Source of the DNA: Sporosarcina sp. ZBG7A | GTDB lineage: Bacteria; Bacillota; Bacilli; Bacillales_A; Planococcaceae | DNA: 64,000 nt | Direction of reading: 5' to 3' | NCBI RefSeq assembly: GCF_000813425.1 | Contig: NZ_JWIB01000010.1 | Location: 62,001 to 126,000, forward strand | In this document: positions 37,166-45,691 of the stretch, piece by piece | How the letters are laid out: every line of letters starts with the position of its first letter | Numbering within the stretch: the stretch's first letter is position 1 | Program-made: the position numbers and the translations under genes | The notes under the pieces: model-generated | What the model saw: the letters and a program-made list of their open reading frames with translations, nothing else | Told to the model about the DNA's origin: nothing | Database searches by the model: none

Positions 37166-37609
37166 TCAATTATCGATCTTCGCCTGTTTGACTAAAAAAA
37201 GTTCAGCTTCATCCAAATTATTTGTACAGAAGAGCGCTTTCGATGCATCTGAAACAATACGGTCTTCGATTTCAAGATAATTCTCTAAAGGGATTAGGTT
37301 GAAAAACTTCCGCCATTTCTGAGTGCTTTCCATTTTTGCCTCTTCATTTCGAATCTCCGTGTAATCAATTTCATTGATTTGGAAAAAGGGTTGCTGCTGA
37401 TCTACTGCCGGAAACCGTTCCTTAAGAAACTCAAGTTCCCGATTGTCGTATTTCTCTGCAATGATCCATTCAGCCGTCCCGACATTCTCAGCGGCGTCCA
37501 TTAGCTGGTCTGTCCACTCTTGTAACGTGTCTTCATCCGTCGAATCGCTTGTAAAGACTAGAACGTTATAAAGTACTTGAATCGGTTTTTCTTTCTTTTT
37601 AAAGAACAA
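37166..37609 (-). CDS. Protein of unknown function between prfB and cccB
   Basis: A 147-residue soluble protein, acidic in the middle, starting with a lysine-rich MFFKKKEKP. No membrane segment and no motif that I recognise. The start is TTG 37609, with GGAGGTG 5 bases upstream. The 138-bp gap to prfB holds the prfB terminator, so it is an independent transcription unit. Bacillus carries yvjA, a membrane protein, at this position, so this gene is a replacement rather than an orthologue. Its function cannot be inferred. Confidence 0.65.
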   Translation of the reverse strand: MFFKKKEKPIQVLYNVLVFTSDSTDEDTLQEWTDQLMDAAENVGTAEWIIAEKYDNRELEFLKERFPAVDQQQPFFQINEIDYTEIRNEEAKMESTQKWRKFFNLIPLENYLEIEDRIVSDASKALFCTNNLDEAELFLVKQAKIDN

Positions 37610-37672
37610 GCTCCCACCTCCAGCAAATGATTATTCGATGTATAAGCCTACCGAATTTTCAATCAAATCACA

Positions 37673-37726
37673 GTAAAAAACGGGGCTGACCCGGAATGCC
37701 GTTTTCGCGACGTTCCAGGGCAGCCT
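37673..37726 (-). terminator. Terminator of prfB
   Basis: Stem GGCTG-CC-GGAA / TTCC-GG-CAGCC with a GC-rich loop, followed by CCCGTTTTTT on the minus strand. Confidence 0.8.
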
Positions 37727-37747
37727 CGCTATCCATCTGATTCAGTT

Positions 37748-38852
37748 TTAAGAAATACGTGAACGCAAGAAGGCGTTGATGAACGGATCGAGTTCTCCAT
37801 CCATGACTGCACCGACGTTACCCGTTTCTTCATTCGTACGATGATCTTTGACCATGGAATATGGGTGGAACACGTAAGAGCGGATCTGACTGCCCCATCC
37901 GATTTCTTTTTGGTCTCCGCGGATTTCGAGAAGGCGTGCCTCTTCTTCTTCGACACGGATCTGATAAATTTTGGCCTTCAACAAGTTGATCGCCCGTTCA
38001 CGGTTTTTGATCTGAGAACGTTCTGTCTGACACGTTACGATTGCACCTGTTGGAAGGTGAGTCATTCGAACAGCTGAATCCGTCGTGTTAACGTGCTGTC
38101 CACCCGCACCACTAGATCGGTACGTATCGATTTTAACATCTTCCATCTTCAAATCGATGTCTACGTCACCTGAGAATTCAGGCATCACTTCAACAGAAGA
38201 GAATGACGTGTGACGACGACCTGACGAGTCGAACGGTGAAATACGAACAAGACGGTGAACGCCTTTTTCAGCTTTTAAGTAGCCATACGCATTGTGGCCT
38301 TTAATGGAAAGTGTTACAGATTTCACACCCGCTTCGTCGCCTGCTTGGTAGTCCAGTGTTTCCACTTTGTATCCATGCTGCTCTGCCCATCGTGTGTACA
38401 TCCGTAAAATCATCGATGCCCAGTCTTGGGACTCCGTACCACCAGCACCTGAGTGAATCTCAAGAACAGCATTGCTGCTATCATATTCTTCACTTAAAAG
38501 CATCTGCAAGTCGAAGTCTTCCATACGCTTCAAGAATGTTTTCAACTCGCTTCCGAGTTCTTCTTGAAGTTCTACATCAGGCTCTTCTTTTAACAGTTCA
38601 ACTGTCATTTCAAGGTTCTCTTGCTCTTCATTCATCGCATGGAACTCACCGACGCTGTCTTTGAGTGCGTTCGATTCAGAAATGACCACTTGCGCTGCAT
38701 CTTGGTTATCCCAAAACGTAGGGTCCATCATCATTTCATCGAGTTCCTGCATACGCGCCTCTTTGTTTTCTAAGTCAAAGAGACCCCCTAAAGTCCACTA
38801 ATTTCTTAGCTGTTTTGTCGAGCTCGTTGCGTACATCTGATAATTCCATCAT
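37748..38852 (-). CDS. prfB: Peptide chain release factor 2 with programmed +1 frameshift
   Basis: RF2 reads UGA and UAA stop codons. The first frame starts at ATG 38852 (GGAGG 8 bases upstream; a second ATG follows at 38849) and ends after 25 codons at TGA 38777-38775. The sequence there is AGGGGG-TCT-CTT-TGA-C, the classic site: an internal Shine-Dalgarno, a slippery CTT and an in-frame UGA. Skipping the T at 38777 joins the frame to the main part, giving about 367 aa. The main frame has the anticodon tripeptide SPF ([11 protein letters not shown]) and the catalytic GGQ in [11 protein letters not shown]. Low RF2 favours the shift, so the gene regulates itself. It follows secA by 36 bp. Confidence 0.96.
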
Positions 38853-38888
38853 ATATTGTTCCTCCAAAAATTCAGGTTCACGACCAAA

Positions 38889-41396
38889 TTACTCTTGACC
38901 GTGACAATTCTTATATTTCTTCCCACTGCCACATGGACATGGGTCATTACGACCGATATTGACGGAGCGACGAACCGGTTTTTTCGCTGGTTTCTCGCCG
39001 TCCTCTTTCGGATTCACTGCTTGCCCTTTCGCGACTTCTTCACGCTCCAGGTTATTGCGGATTTCCGCTTTCATGACGTACTTCGAAGCATCTGTTTCAA
39101 TGGCATTGACCATTTCTTCAAACATGCCGAATCCTTCTGATTGATACTCACGAAGAGGATCGTTTTGTCCATACGCACGCAAGTGGATCCCGTGACGGAG
39201 CTGTTCCATCGCATCGATATGGTCCATCCATTTCGTATCAATTGCACGAAGTAGGACAACTTTTTCAAACTCGCGCATTTTCTCTTCGGACATTTCCTCT
39301 TCTTTTTCATCGTAACGTTTAATAACTTCTGTTTTGATGAAATCAGTGAGTTCCTGTGCCGATTTACCTTCTAAATCTGAAACCTTTAAATGGTCTTCAG
39401 GTAGGAAGTTTGCGCCTAAGTAATCAACAAGAGCTTTAAGTGCCCAATCTTCTTGTTTTTCCTCAGTCGTATGAATCGCTACAGCATTTTCGAGAACACG
39501 TTCAATCATCGCTTCCAATACAGGGCGTACGTTGTCTGATTCGAGTACGTCATTACGTTCTTTGTAAATGATTTCACGCTGTTGGCGCAATACATCATCA
39601 TATTGAAGCAATCGCTTACGGGAGTCGAAGTTATTACCTTCTACGCGTTTCTGAGCAGATTCAACAGAGCGTGAGACCATTTTCGATTGGATTGGTGTTT
39701 CATCATCCATACCGAGTTTCGTCATCATGCCTTTCATTTGCTCAGAACCGAAACGGCGCATCAGTTCATCTTCAAGAGACAAGTAAAACTGGGTAATACC
39801 CGCGTCCCCTTGACGACCAGAACGTCCACGTAACTGGTTATCAATACGACGAGATTCATGGCGCTCTGTACCAACAACCGCGAGTCCGCCAACTTCTTGT
39901 ACACCTTCGCCAAGCTTAATGTCAGTACCACGACCTGCCATGTTCGTTGCGATTGTAACCGCACCTGGCTGGCCTGCTTGTTCGATGATTTCTGCTTCTC
40001 GACCGTGGTTTTTCGCGTTCAACACGTTATGAGGCACCCCATACTTCTTCAAGAAGTTTGAAATGATCTCAGACGTTTCAATCGCAACCGTACCGACAAG
40101 AACCGGCTGGCCGTTCTTGTGACGCTCTTTAATGTCATCCGCAACCGCTTTGTACTTCCCTTCCGTAGAAGAGAAAATCAAATCCGGACGGTCATCACGG
40201 GCAATCGGACGGTTCGTCGGAATCGCCACAACGTTCATGTTGTAAATGTTGCGGAATTCCTCTTCTTCCGTCTTCGCAGTACCCGTCATTCCTGACAACT
40301 TATCATACATCCGGAAATAGTTCTGGAATGTAATTGTCGCAAGCGTCATTGACTCATTTTGAACTTCCAAGCCTTCTTTTGCTTCAATCGCTTGGTGAAG
40401 TCCATCACTGTAGCGACGACCTTTCATAAGTCGACCTGTGAATGAATCGACGATGACAACTTCGCCTTCCTGTACAACGTAGTCTACGTCAACATGCATA
40501 CTTACATGCGCTTTTAATGACTGATTAATCGTGTGGTTGAGAGTCACGTGCTGCAAGTCGAACAAGTTATCGATTCCGAATGCTTGCTCCGCTTTCTCAA
40601 TACCAGTCTCCGTCATTGTTACGCCTTTAGTAGTTTCATCAAATGCGAAGTCTTCCTCTTTTTCCAACGTCGTCACAAAACGGTTCGCCAAACGGTACAA
40701 TTCTGCTGATTTCGCAGCTTGCCCCGAAATGATGAGTGGAGTTCGTGCTTCGTCAATTAAGATTGAGTCAACTTCGTCAATGACAGCATAATGAAGTGGA
40801 CGCTGTACTTTGTGCTCACTGTACAACACCATGTTGTCGCGCAAATAGTCAAAGCCGAGCTCATTGTTCGTCGTATACGTCACGTCAGCAAGATACGCTT
40901 CACGCTTTTCATCTTTACCTAAACTGTTCAAGTTCAAGCCAACAGTCAATCCAAGGAACTCATACAACTGTCCCATTTCCTGAGCGTCACGGGAAGCCAG
41001 ATATTCGTTGACTGTCACGACGTGTACGCCTTTTCCGTCTAGGGCATTCAAGTACACCGCAAGCGTTGACGTTAACGTCTTACCTTCACCCGTTTTCATC
41101 TCCGCGATGTTGCCTTCGTGTAGTGCAGCTGCACCCACGATTTGAACACGGAATGGATACAAGCCGAGAACACGGCGCGCCGCTTCACGGACAACCGCAA
41201 ATGCTTCAGGCTGGATCTCGTCGAGAGTTTCACCTTTAGCTACACGTTCCTGAAATTCCACTGTTTTTGCAGTGAGATCAGAATCCGATAGCTGCTCCAT
41301 TTGGGTAGCAAGTGCTTCGGTCTGATCAGCAATCTTGTCTAGTCGTTTCAAATCACGTTTATTCGGATCAAACATTTTATTCAATACGCTTAGCAT
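38889..41396 (-). CDS. secA: Preprotein translocase ATPase SecA
   Basis: Motor ATPase of the Sec pathway. 835 residues with Walker [10 protein letters not shown] (about residue 100), DEAD-type [16 protein letters not shown] (about 205-220), helicase motifs in NBD2 such as [10 protein letters not shown] and [11 protein letters not shown], and the C-terminal zinc-binding tail [14 protein letters not shown] that binds SecB-like partners or phospholipid. Full length. ATG 41396 has GAGGATG at a somewhat long distance. A good promoter lies about 35 bp upstream. The hpf-secA-prfB order matches Bacillus. Confidence 0.97.
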   Translation of the reverse strand: MLSVLNKMFDPNKRDLKRLDKIADQTEALATQMEQLSDSDLTAKTVEFQERVAKGETLDEIQPEAFAVVREAARRVLGLYPFRVQIVGAAALHEGNIAEMKTGEGKTLTSTLAVYLNALDGKGVHVVTVNEYLASRDAQEMGQLYEFLGLTVGLNLNSLGKDEKREAYLADVTYTTNNELGFDYLRDNMVLYSEHKVQRPLHYAVIDEVDSILIDEARTPLIISGQAAKSAELYRLANRFVTTLEKEEDFAFDETTKGVTMTETGIEKAEQAFGIDNLFDLQHVTLNHTINQSLKAHVSMHVDVDYVVQEGEVVIVDSFTGRLMKGRRYSDGLHQAIEAKEGLEVQNESMTLATITFQNYFRMYDKLSGMTGTAKTEEEEFRNIYNMNVVAIPTNRPIARDDRPDLIFSSTEGKYKAVADDIKERHKNGQPVLVGTVAIETSEIISNFLKKYGVPHNVLNAKNHGREAEIIEQAGQPGAVTIATNMAGRGTDIKLGEGVQEVGGLAVVGTERHESRRIDNQLRGRSGRQGDAGITQFYLSLEDELMRRFGSEQMKGMMTKLGMDDETPIQSKMVSRSVESAQKRVEGNNFDSRKRLLQYDDVLRQQREIIYKERNDVLESDNVRPVLEAMIERVLENAVAIHTTEEKQEDWALKALVDYLGANFLPEDHLKVSDLEGKSAQELTDFIKTEVIKRYDEKEEEMSEEKMREFEKVVLLRAIDTKWMDHIDAMEQLRHGIHLRAYGQNDPLREYQSEGFGMFEEMVNAIETDASKYVMKAEIRNNLEREEVAKGQAVNPKEDGEKPAKKPVRRSVNIGRNDPCPCGSGKKYKNCHGQE

Positions 41397-41429
41397 AATT
41401 TGGTCACATCCTCACAAAGTTCACCCTTC

Positions 41430-41458
41430 ATTTTAACATTGTGAATGGACAGGCGCAA
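41430..41458 (-). promoter_or_regulatory. Sigma-A promoter of secA
   Basis: On the minus strand TTGCGC (41458-41453), a 17-bp spacer and TAAAAT (41435-41430). A repeat array begins 55 bp upstream of the -35 box. Confidence 0.65.
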
Positions 41459-41512
41459 ATGCAATGCAATGAAATTTCCGACTTTTGGATTATGGGAGGA
41501 GGTATGGGGGTT

Positions 41513-41614
41513 GCTTGAGCGGATTTGGTGGTTGCTTGATCACTTTTTGGATCGCTTGAGCGGATTTGTTACTTGCTTGATCACTTTCTGGCCCGCTTGA
41601 GACGAAATCCTGAA
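41513..41614. repeat. Alternating 20/21-bp array, GCTTGA(G/T)C family, part A
   Basis: Five units start at 41513, 41534, 41554, 41575 and 41595: spacings 21, 20, 21, 20. GCTTGAGCGGATTTG units (21 bp) alternate strictly with GCTTGATCACTTT units (20 bp), a 41-bp composite period. It lies upstream of the secA promoter. Confidence 0.9.
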
Positions 41615-41758
41615 TTCCCCACTTCTCATCACTAAATGCGGAGCGTAGCGGAGCACACCAATCAGGCTTGGTTTTAAGATCCAGGAAAGATGGATTGGTC
41701 GCGAGCTTGATTACCCATTGAGAAAAAGGGGGGTTGCCGCGGGATCGAGCAGATTTTG
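41615..41758. other. Unrelated spacer splitting the repeat array
   Basis: About 145 bp without the 20/21-bp repeat. It contains inverted TCCAGGAAAGATGGATTGG-like and GGAGCGTAGCGGAGC segments. A minus-strand open frame crosses it but continues into the repeats and has no ribosome binding site. It may be a small inserted element. Confidence 0.4.
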
Positions 41759-41968
41759 GCTTGTATGATATTATTCTGGTCCGCTTGAGCAGATTCACCA
41801 CTCGCTTGATCACTTTTGACCTAGCTTGAGCGGATCTTCTACTTGCTTGATCACTTTCGGCCTCGCTTGTGCGGATTCGTTACTTACTTGATCACTTTCC
41901 GTCTTGCTGGAGCGTTTAGCCACGAAATGGAGCGATTACCAACATAAATGGAGCATTTAAAGGCAAAC
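41759..41968. repeat. Alternating 20/21-bp array, GCTTGA(G/T)C family, part B
   Basis: Unit starts are 41759, 41783, 41804, 41824, 41845, 41865, 41886, 41906, 41927 and 41948. After a first 24-bp unit the spacings are 21, 20, 21, 20, 21, 20, 21, 21. GCTTGAGCGGAT and GCTTGATCACTTTC units alternate; the last three change to a TGGAGC(A/G) core but keep the period. It ends just before the hpf terminator, so about 620 bp between secA and hpf contain only promoter, arrays and terminator. Confidence 0.9.
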
Positions 41969-41982
41969 ACAAAATTGCCCAC

Positions 41983-42012
41983 AAAAAAACCGCCCAAAAT
42001 TACGGGCGGTTT
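41983..42012 (-). terminator. Terminator of hpf
   Basis: Perfect stem AAACCGCCC / GGGCGGTTT with loop, followed by TTTTTTTG on the minus strand. Confidence 0.9.
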
Positions 42013-42016
42013 CCAA

Positions 42017-42589
42017 TTACAGATTAGCTCCAGTTTCAATCAAGCCGTACTTGCCGTCACGGCGTTTGTAGACGATGTTTGTAGAATCAGACTCACCATC
42101 AGTGAAGATGAAGAAATCGTGTCCGAGCATGTTCATTTGAAGGATGGCTTCTTCTTGGTCCATCGGCTTCAAATCGAGTTGCTTAGTACGAACTACGTTG
42201 AACTCGTTTTCGTCGTCAGCATAATCTTGCTCTTTCGATTCGTTTTCCATTGTTGCCTGCAAGAATGCGCCAACGCCTTCGCGCTCACGGAACTTGCGAT
42301 TCACACGTGTTTTATATTTACGGATTTGACGCTCAAGCTTATCGACGATTAAATCGATCGCTGCGTATAAATCGTTATGACGTTCTTCTGCTCGGAGTGT
42401 CAAATTTTTCATTGGAATTGTAATTTCAACTTTAGTTTGCTTATCGCTGTATACTTTCAAGTTCACGTGAGATGTTGCTTTCACACCCTCAGTGAAGTAC
42501 CTTTCAAGTTTACTGACTTTCTTTTCAACGTACTCTCGAATTGCTGGAGTAACCTCGACGTTTTCGCCACGAATGTTGAAGTCTAACAT
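42017..42589 (-). CDS. hpf: Ribosome hibernation promoting factor, long form
   Basis: Dimerises 70S ribosomes into inactive 100S particles in stationary phase or stress. The N-terminal S30AE domain (residues 1-100) starts MLDFNIRGENVEVTPAIREYV; the C-terminal dimerisation domain (about 130-190) contains VVRTKQLDLKPMDQEEAILQM and the ending KRRDGKYGLIE. 190 residues mark the long form found in Firmicutes. ATG 42589 follows AAAGGAGGAG. It stands between the flagellar region and secA, as in Bacillus (yvyD). Confidence 0.95.
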   Translation of the reverse strand: MLDFNIRGENVEVTPAIREYVEKKVSKLERYFTEGVKATSHVNLKVYSDKQTKVEITIPMKNLTLRAEERHNDLYAAIDLIVDKLERQIRKYKTRVNRKFREREGVGAFLQATMENESKEQDYADDENEFNVVRTKQLDLKPMDQEEAILQMNMLGHDFFIFTDGESDSTNIVYKRRDGKYGLIETGANL

Positions 42590-42712
42590 ATAAACTCCTC
42601 CTTTAATTTGACACTATCTCTATCTTCTCCATTGACCGAACAAAACCCTTCTTTTCTTTGTGAAATTTAAAAAGAATTTTGTCGGAAATTGCCGAAGTGC
42701 TTTTCTAGCTGA

Positions 42713-43075
42713 TTAACGCTCAGCTTGCCTGCGAAGCTTTAGATCATTGACGATTGTTTGAGCAACTGACTCGTTCTCGTCAAAGTCTATGCCGTACATC
42801 CAACCGTTTCCAACCGCTTCCTTCCAGACAATGACTCCGTCTGTTTCAATTGGTTGTTGATAAAGATTGAAGCGCAATCGAATAGCTACTTCTTCTCTCT
42901 TTACTGGAATATTATAAGACGTCTCCATACGGGTTCCGCCCGGACTAATATCCAGCAACTTAGAGTCACCCGTTCCGGTTCCAGGACGATCACTGTTTTT
43001 GAGATAAATACTGAATTCTGCTGGGATAGGTTCATTAAAGTGAAATCTGAAAGCTTCATCACGTTTGTAGTGCAT
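42713..43075 (-). CDS. PilZ domain protein
   Basis: A c-di-GMP-binding candidate of 120 residues. The PilZ motifs are degenerate but readable: YKRDEAFR at the N-terminus in place of RxxxR, and DISPGGTRM (about residues 43-51) for the DxSxxG motif, then a beta-barrel with IVWKEAVGNGWMYGIDF. I choose ATG 43075 (MHYKRDEAF), with GGAG 9 bases upstream; an ATG five codons earlier is possible. Lying beside chemoreceptors and flagellar genes, it may adjust motility in response to c-di-GMP, but this is inferred. Confidence 0.78.
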   Translation of the reverse strand: MHYKRDEAFRFHFNEPIPAEFSIYLKNSDRPGTGTGDSKLLDISPGGTRMETSYNIPVKREEVAIRLRFNLYQQPIETDGVIVWKEAVGNGWMYGIDFDENESVAQTIVNDLKLRRQAER

Positions 43076-43231
43076 ATCTTCACACTCCATCCACTTCTCT
43101 AGTCCCTTCAGTATATCAAATAGCTACCAGTTCCGCGTCCTTCATTTCACCGTATACCTGAATAGGTGCTCCGTCCTCTACTATTACCAAACAGACGCGA
43201 TACGAAACCTCTTTCTCTAAATGTTGGCGTC

Positions 43232-43308
43232 GTTAACAATATGATTCGGAACTTGGTCTCATGTATAAAAACACCCACCCAGCAACAGCTGAGCGAGCCA
43301 TTGTTAAC
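43232..43308. repeat. 9-bp inverted repeat around the chemoreceptor stop
   Basis: GTTAACAAT (43232-43240) and ATTGTTAAC (43300-43308) are perfect inverted copies separated by 59 bases; the right arm covers the stop of the chemoreceptor gene. It has no T tract, so it is not a classical terminator. Confidence 0.5.
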
Positions 43309-44776
43309 CGCGTAGGCTAACTGCTTCATTATACGTTTCTTGTAAATATGAGTCGATTTCACTTTGCTCGTCAACAAGATGTGTAAGTGTCGCATCCAGC
43401 TCTTCAATGGCAGCAGTGCTTCCTTCAATAACCGAAGCGAATTCCATCGTCCGCCCTCGAACATTGTCAGTGTTCACTGTGATTTCTTTGAATGCCTCGA
43501 TGAACGATTGCATTTCTTTCTGCAAGTCGCTCATTCCTTCATGCAATGCAGTAAATGTTGTGTTCGACGTATCCGCTACTTCCGTTTGCTCAGAAATCTG
43601 CTCTTTCCCAGCAACTAGCTTGGACACTGCCAATTCATTGAACGTATTTACTTCAGAGAGGTTCGTATCGATTTTAGATAACGTTTGATCCGTCATTCCT
43701 GCAAGCTTACGAATTTCATCCGCAACTACAGCAAAGCCTTTCCCATGCTCCCCCGCTCTCGCTGCTTCAATAGAAGCATTCAACGCAAGCAAATTCGTCT
43801 GATCCGTAATCTCTTTAATGGAACCTGCAAACGCATTTGTTTCCGCAATCTTTTCGGATAACACCAAAAACGTACTATTCAACTCATCAAAGAAATCCGC
43901 AAATGCATCAATCCCACTCTTCAATCCGGCAATCTCGGTACTTCCTTCTCCTGCTCGTTCTCCCGCGTCATTTGCTTTTTGGACAAGCAACGAAAGACCT
44001 TTAGAAATGTCCTCAACCGCTTCACACGTCTGTTCAGAGCGTTCAGCAATATCTGAAATGTGGTCTGCCTGATGTTGACTAGCTCCACTTACTTCATGAA
44101 TGGCTGTCAGCATTTCACGTTGAGAGCCTAACGATGTCGCGGAAGAATCACGAAGTTTACTTAAGTTACTCGTGATTTTCTCAACTGATAAATCCAGACG
44201 TTCAGCAAGTTCCGCTTCTTCTCTTCTCAACGCTTCCGTTTGCTCAGTAAAGCGTTCAATCTCCGAGAAGTTCTTCGCATTTTGACGGACGACAAGCATT
44301 AAAATCAGTCCACTCAAAAAGTGCAGTAAGATTAAATTCGCACCACTTCCTTCAACTAATTCGGGGTTCACAAACACCATATTATTCAGGAAAAGTGCTC
44401 CTAAACTTAATACATAAGCGACTGACATAATAAGTAAGCGTCCATGAATTGCACCAAATACTAATAAGAAAAAGATAATACCGATAGAACCCAAATTAGC
44501 CTCTGACAATAAAATAACTCCTAGTGATACAGCAAATGTGGATGCTAATAATATGTACGGCAAACTTAGTGTCAGCCATTTAGTTTTCGTAAATCGAAAT
44601 GCAACATAAAACGCAGATCCAATTAGTAACGGGATGGCTACGGAAAGAATTGTTTGTATATTAGATTGTAAAATAAGCTGTGCGATGAGCCCCAGTCCCC
44701 CACCAATCGCAAAACCGATAAACAGAATGTGATTTTTCCTAAGCCAGTCAGCATGTTTCAACTGCTCAATCGTCAT
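43304..44776 (-). CDS. Methyl-accepting chemotaxis protein with multi-span membrane sensor
   Basis: A 490-residue chemoreceptor without the usual extracellular Cache domain. The N-terminal 170 residues hold about six membrane helices, so sensing is probably within or near the membrane. Then a coiled-coil methylation region and the signalling hairpin tip [20 protein letters not shown] (about residue 330), the contact site for CheA and CheW. ATG 44776 follows AAGGAGTG; TATAAT near 44823 suggests a sigma-A promoter. No HAMP domain is evident. Confidence 0.9.
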   Translation of the reverse strand: MTIEQLKHADWLRKNHILFIGFAIGGGLGLIAQLILQSNIQTILSVAIPLLIGSAFYVAFRFTKTKWLTLSLPYILLASTFAVSLGVILLSEANLGSIGIIFFLLVFGAIHGRLLIMSVAYVLSLGALFLNNMVFVNPELVEGSGANLILLHFLSGLILMLVVRQNAKNFSEIERFTEQTEALRREEAELAERLDLSVEKITSNLSKLRDSSATSLGSQREMLTAIHEVSGASQHQADHISDIAERSEQTCEAVEDISKGLSLLVQKANDAGERAGEGSTEIAGLKSGIDAFADFFDELNSTFLVLSEKIAETNAFAGSIKEITDQTNLLALNASIEAARAGEHGKGFAVVADEIRKLAGMTDQTLSKIDTNLSEVNTFNELAVSKLVAGKEQISEQTEVADTSNTTFTALHEGMSDLQKEMQSFIEAFKEITVNTDNVRGRTMEFASVIEGSTAAIEELDATLTHLVDEQSEIDSYLQETYNEAVSLRG

Positions 44777-44867
44777 AGCATCACTCCTTATTTTGATAGT
44801 TCTTCCAATTTATTAATACTATTATACCTTACGCAAGAACTACTAGTAATAGATCCAAAGACATATG

Positions 44868-44898
44868 AAAGCCGACGAAATATTAATTCGTCGGCTTT
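44868..44898 (-). terminator. Terminator hairpin after fliT
   Basis: Perfect 12-bp stem AAAGCCGACGAA / TTCGTCGGCTTT seven bases after the fliT stop; the T tract is short. Confidence 0.65.
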
Positions 44899-44904
44899 GT
44901 GTTC

Positions 44905-45258
44905 TTATTGTTTCGTATCGTAAAACGTACCATCACGGGCAACTTTGCTGTAGGGATTCACATAACTCCGCACACCATCTTTTTTCGTTTGAGACGCGGA
45001 GAGATCTTTTCGAATGGCAGTTAGATAACTTTCCAACTTCACAGCGACTTTCGGCTCCTGAGCAACCAACTCTTTCCCAAATGCTTCTTCTTCAACAGAA
45101 AAGGGTGGCTGGATTCGAGGTTGCAATTGCGCCCGTTCATCTAAAATCTTTTCGACGGAAGCAATCATCGCGTCGCGTTGGTCGTCATCATTTACGATGG
45201 GAAGTGCAAGCAACCGATCCGTTGCCTCTTTCCATTGAATGAGCTCCGTTCGAATCAT
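44905..45258 (-). CDS. fliT: Flagellar export chaperone FliT-like
   Basis: A 117-residue helical protein directly downstream of fliS with a 4-bp ATGA overlap, the position of fliT in Bacillus. FliT chaperones the filament cap protein FliD. Sequence is weakly conserved, so the call rests on size, helical character and gene order. Followed by a hairpin terminator. Confidence 0.72.
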   Translation of the reverse strand: MIRTELIQWKEATDRLLALPIVNDDDQRDAMIASVEKILDERAQLQPRIQPPFSVEEEAFGKELVAQEPKVAVKLESYLTAIRKDLSASQTKKDGVRSYVNPYSKVARDGTFYDTKQ

Positions 45259-45656
45259 ATCTCACTCACGTTCCCGTATTGCTTTTGGCGGTTCAATTGG
45301 ATGACTTGCTTCCATGTATCACGGAACTCCTTGATAATATCAGATGCTTCATCAAAAAGTTTCGTGTCATTTTTAATATTGCCCTCGATTAGACGGCTGT
45401 TTGCGAATTCATACAAGACGAGCATGTCTTTCGCTACCGGGAATGAAGCATCTAGCGTGATCATTAGTTCGGAAATAATCGCTTGTGCTTTTTGGATGGC
45501 TGTATTTTTCTCCGCTATATCCCCTGCATCTGTCGCTTTTTTCGCTTGCTGAATGAATTTCAGGCAACCGTTATAGAGCATTAGTGTCAATTCACCAGGC
45601 GTGGACGTTGTAACTGTATTGTTTTGGTACGTTGCGTACGGATTATGCATGACCAT
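45255..45656 (-). CDS. fliS: Flagellin export chaperone FliS
   Basis: Binds the disordered C-terminus of flagellin and keeps it export-ready. 133 residues, starting with the family motif NPYATYQNNTVTTSTPGELTLMLYNGC near the N-terminus (residues 5-31), then a four-helix bundle. ATG 45656 has AAGGAG upstream. In Bacillus, FliS also takes part in flagellin homeostasis. It is the third gene of flaG-fliD-fliS-fliT. Confidence 0.95.
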   Translation of the reverse strand: MVMHNPYATYQNNTVTTSTPGELTLMLYNGCLKFIQQAKKATDAGDIAEKNTAIQKAQAIISELMITLDASFPVAKDMLVLYEFANSRLIEGNIKNDTKLFDEASDIIKEFRDTWKQVIQLNRQKQYGNVSEI

Positions 45657-45691
45657 TTAAAAGACTCTCCTTTTTGTAATACGTGTTTCAA

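Noticed and set aside
41490..41813. Minus-strand 107-codon frame upstream of secA
   Set aside because: It crosses two arrays and the spacer, lacks a ribosome binding site and does not repeat in step with the 20/21-bp units.
43147..43464. Minus-strand 105-codon frame downstream of the chemoreceptor
   Set aside because: It is mostly a shifted frame of the chemoreceptor end and has no start signal.
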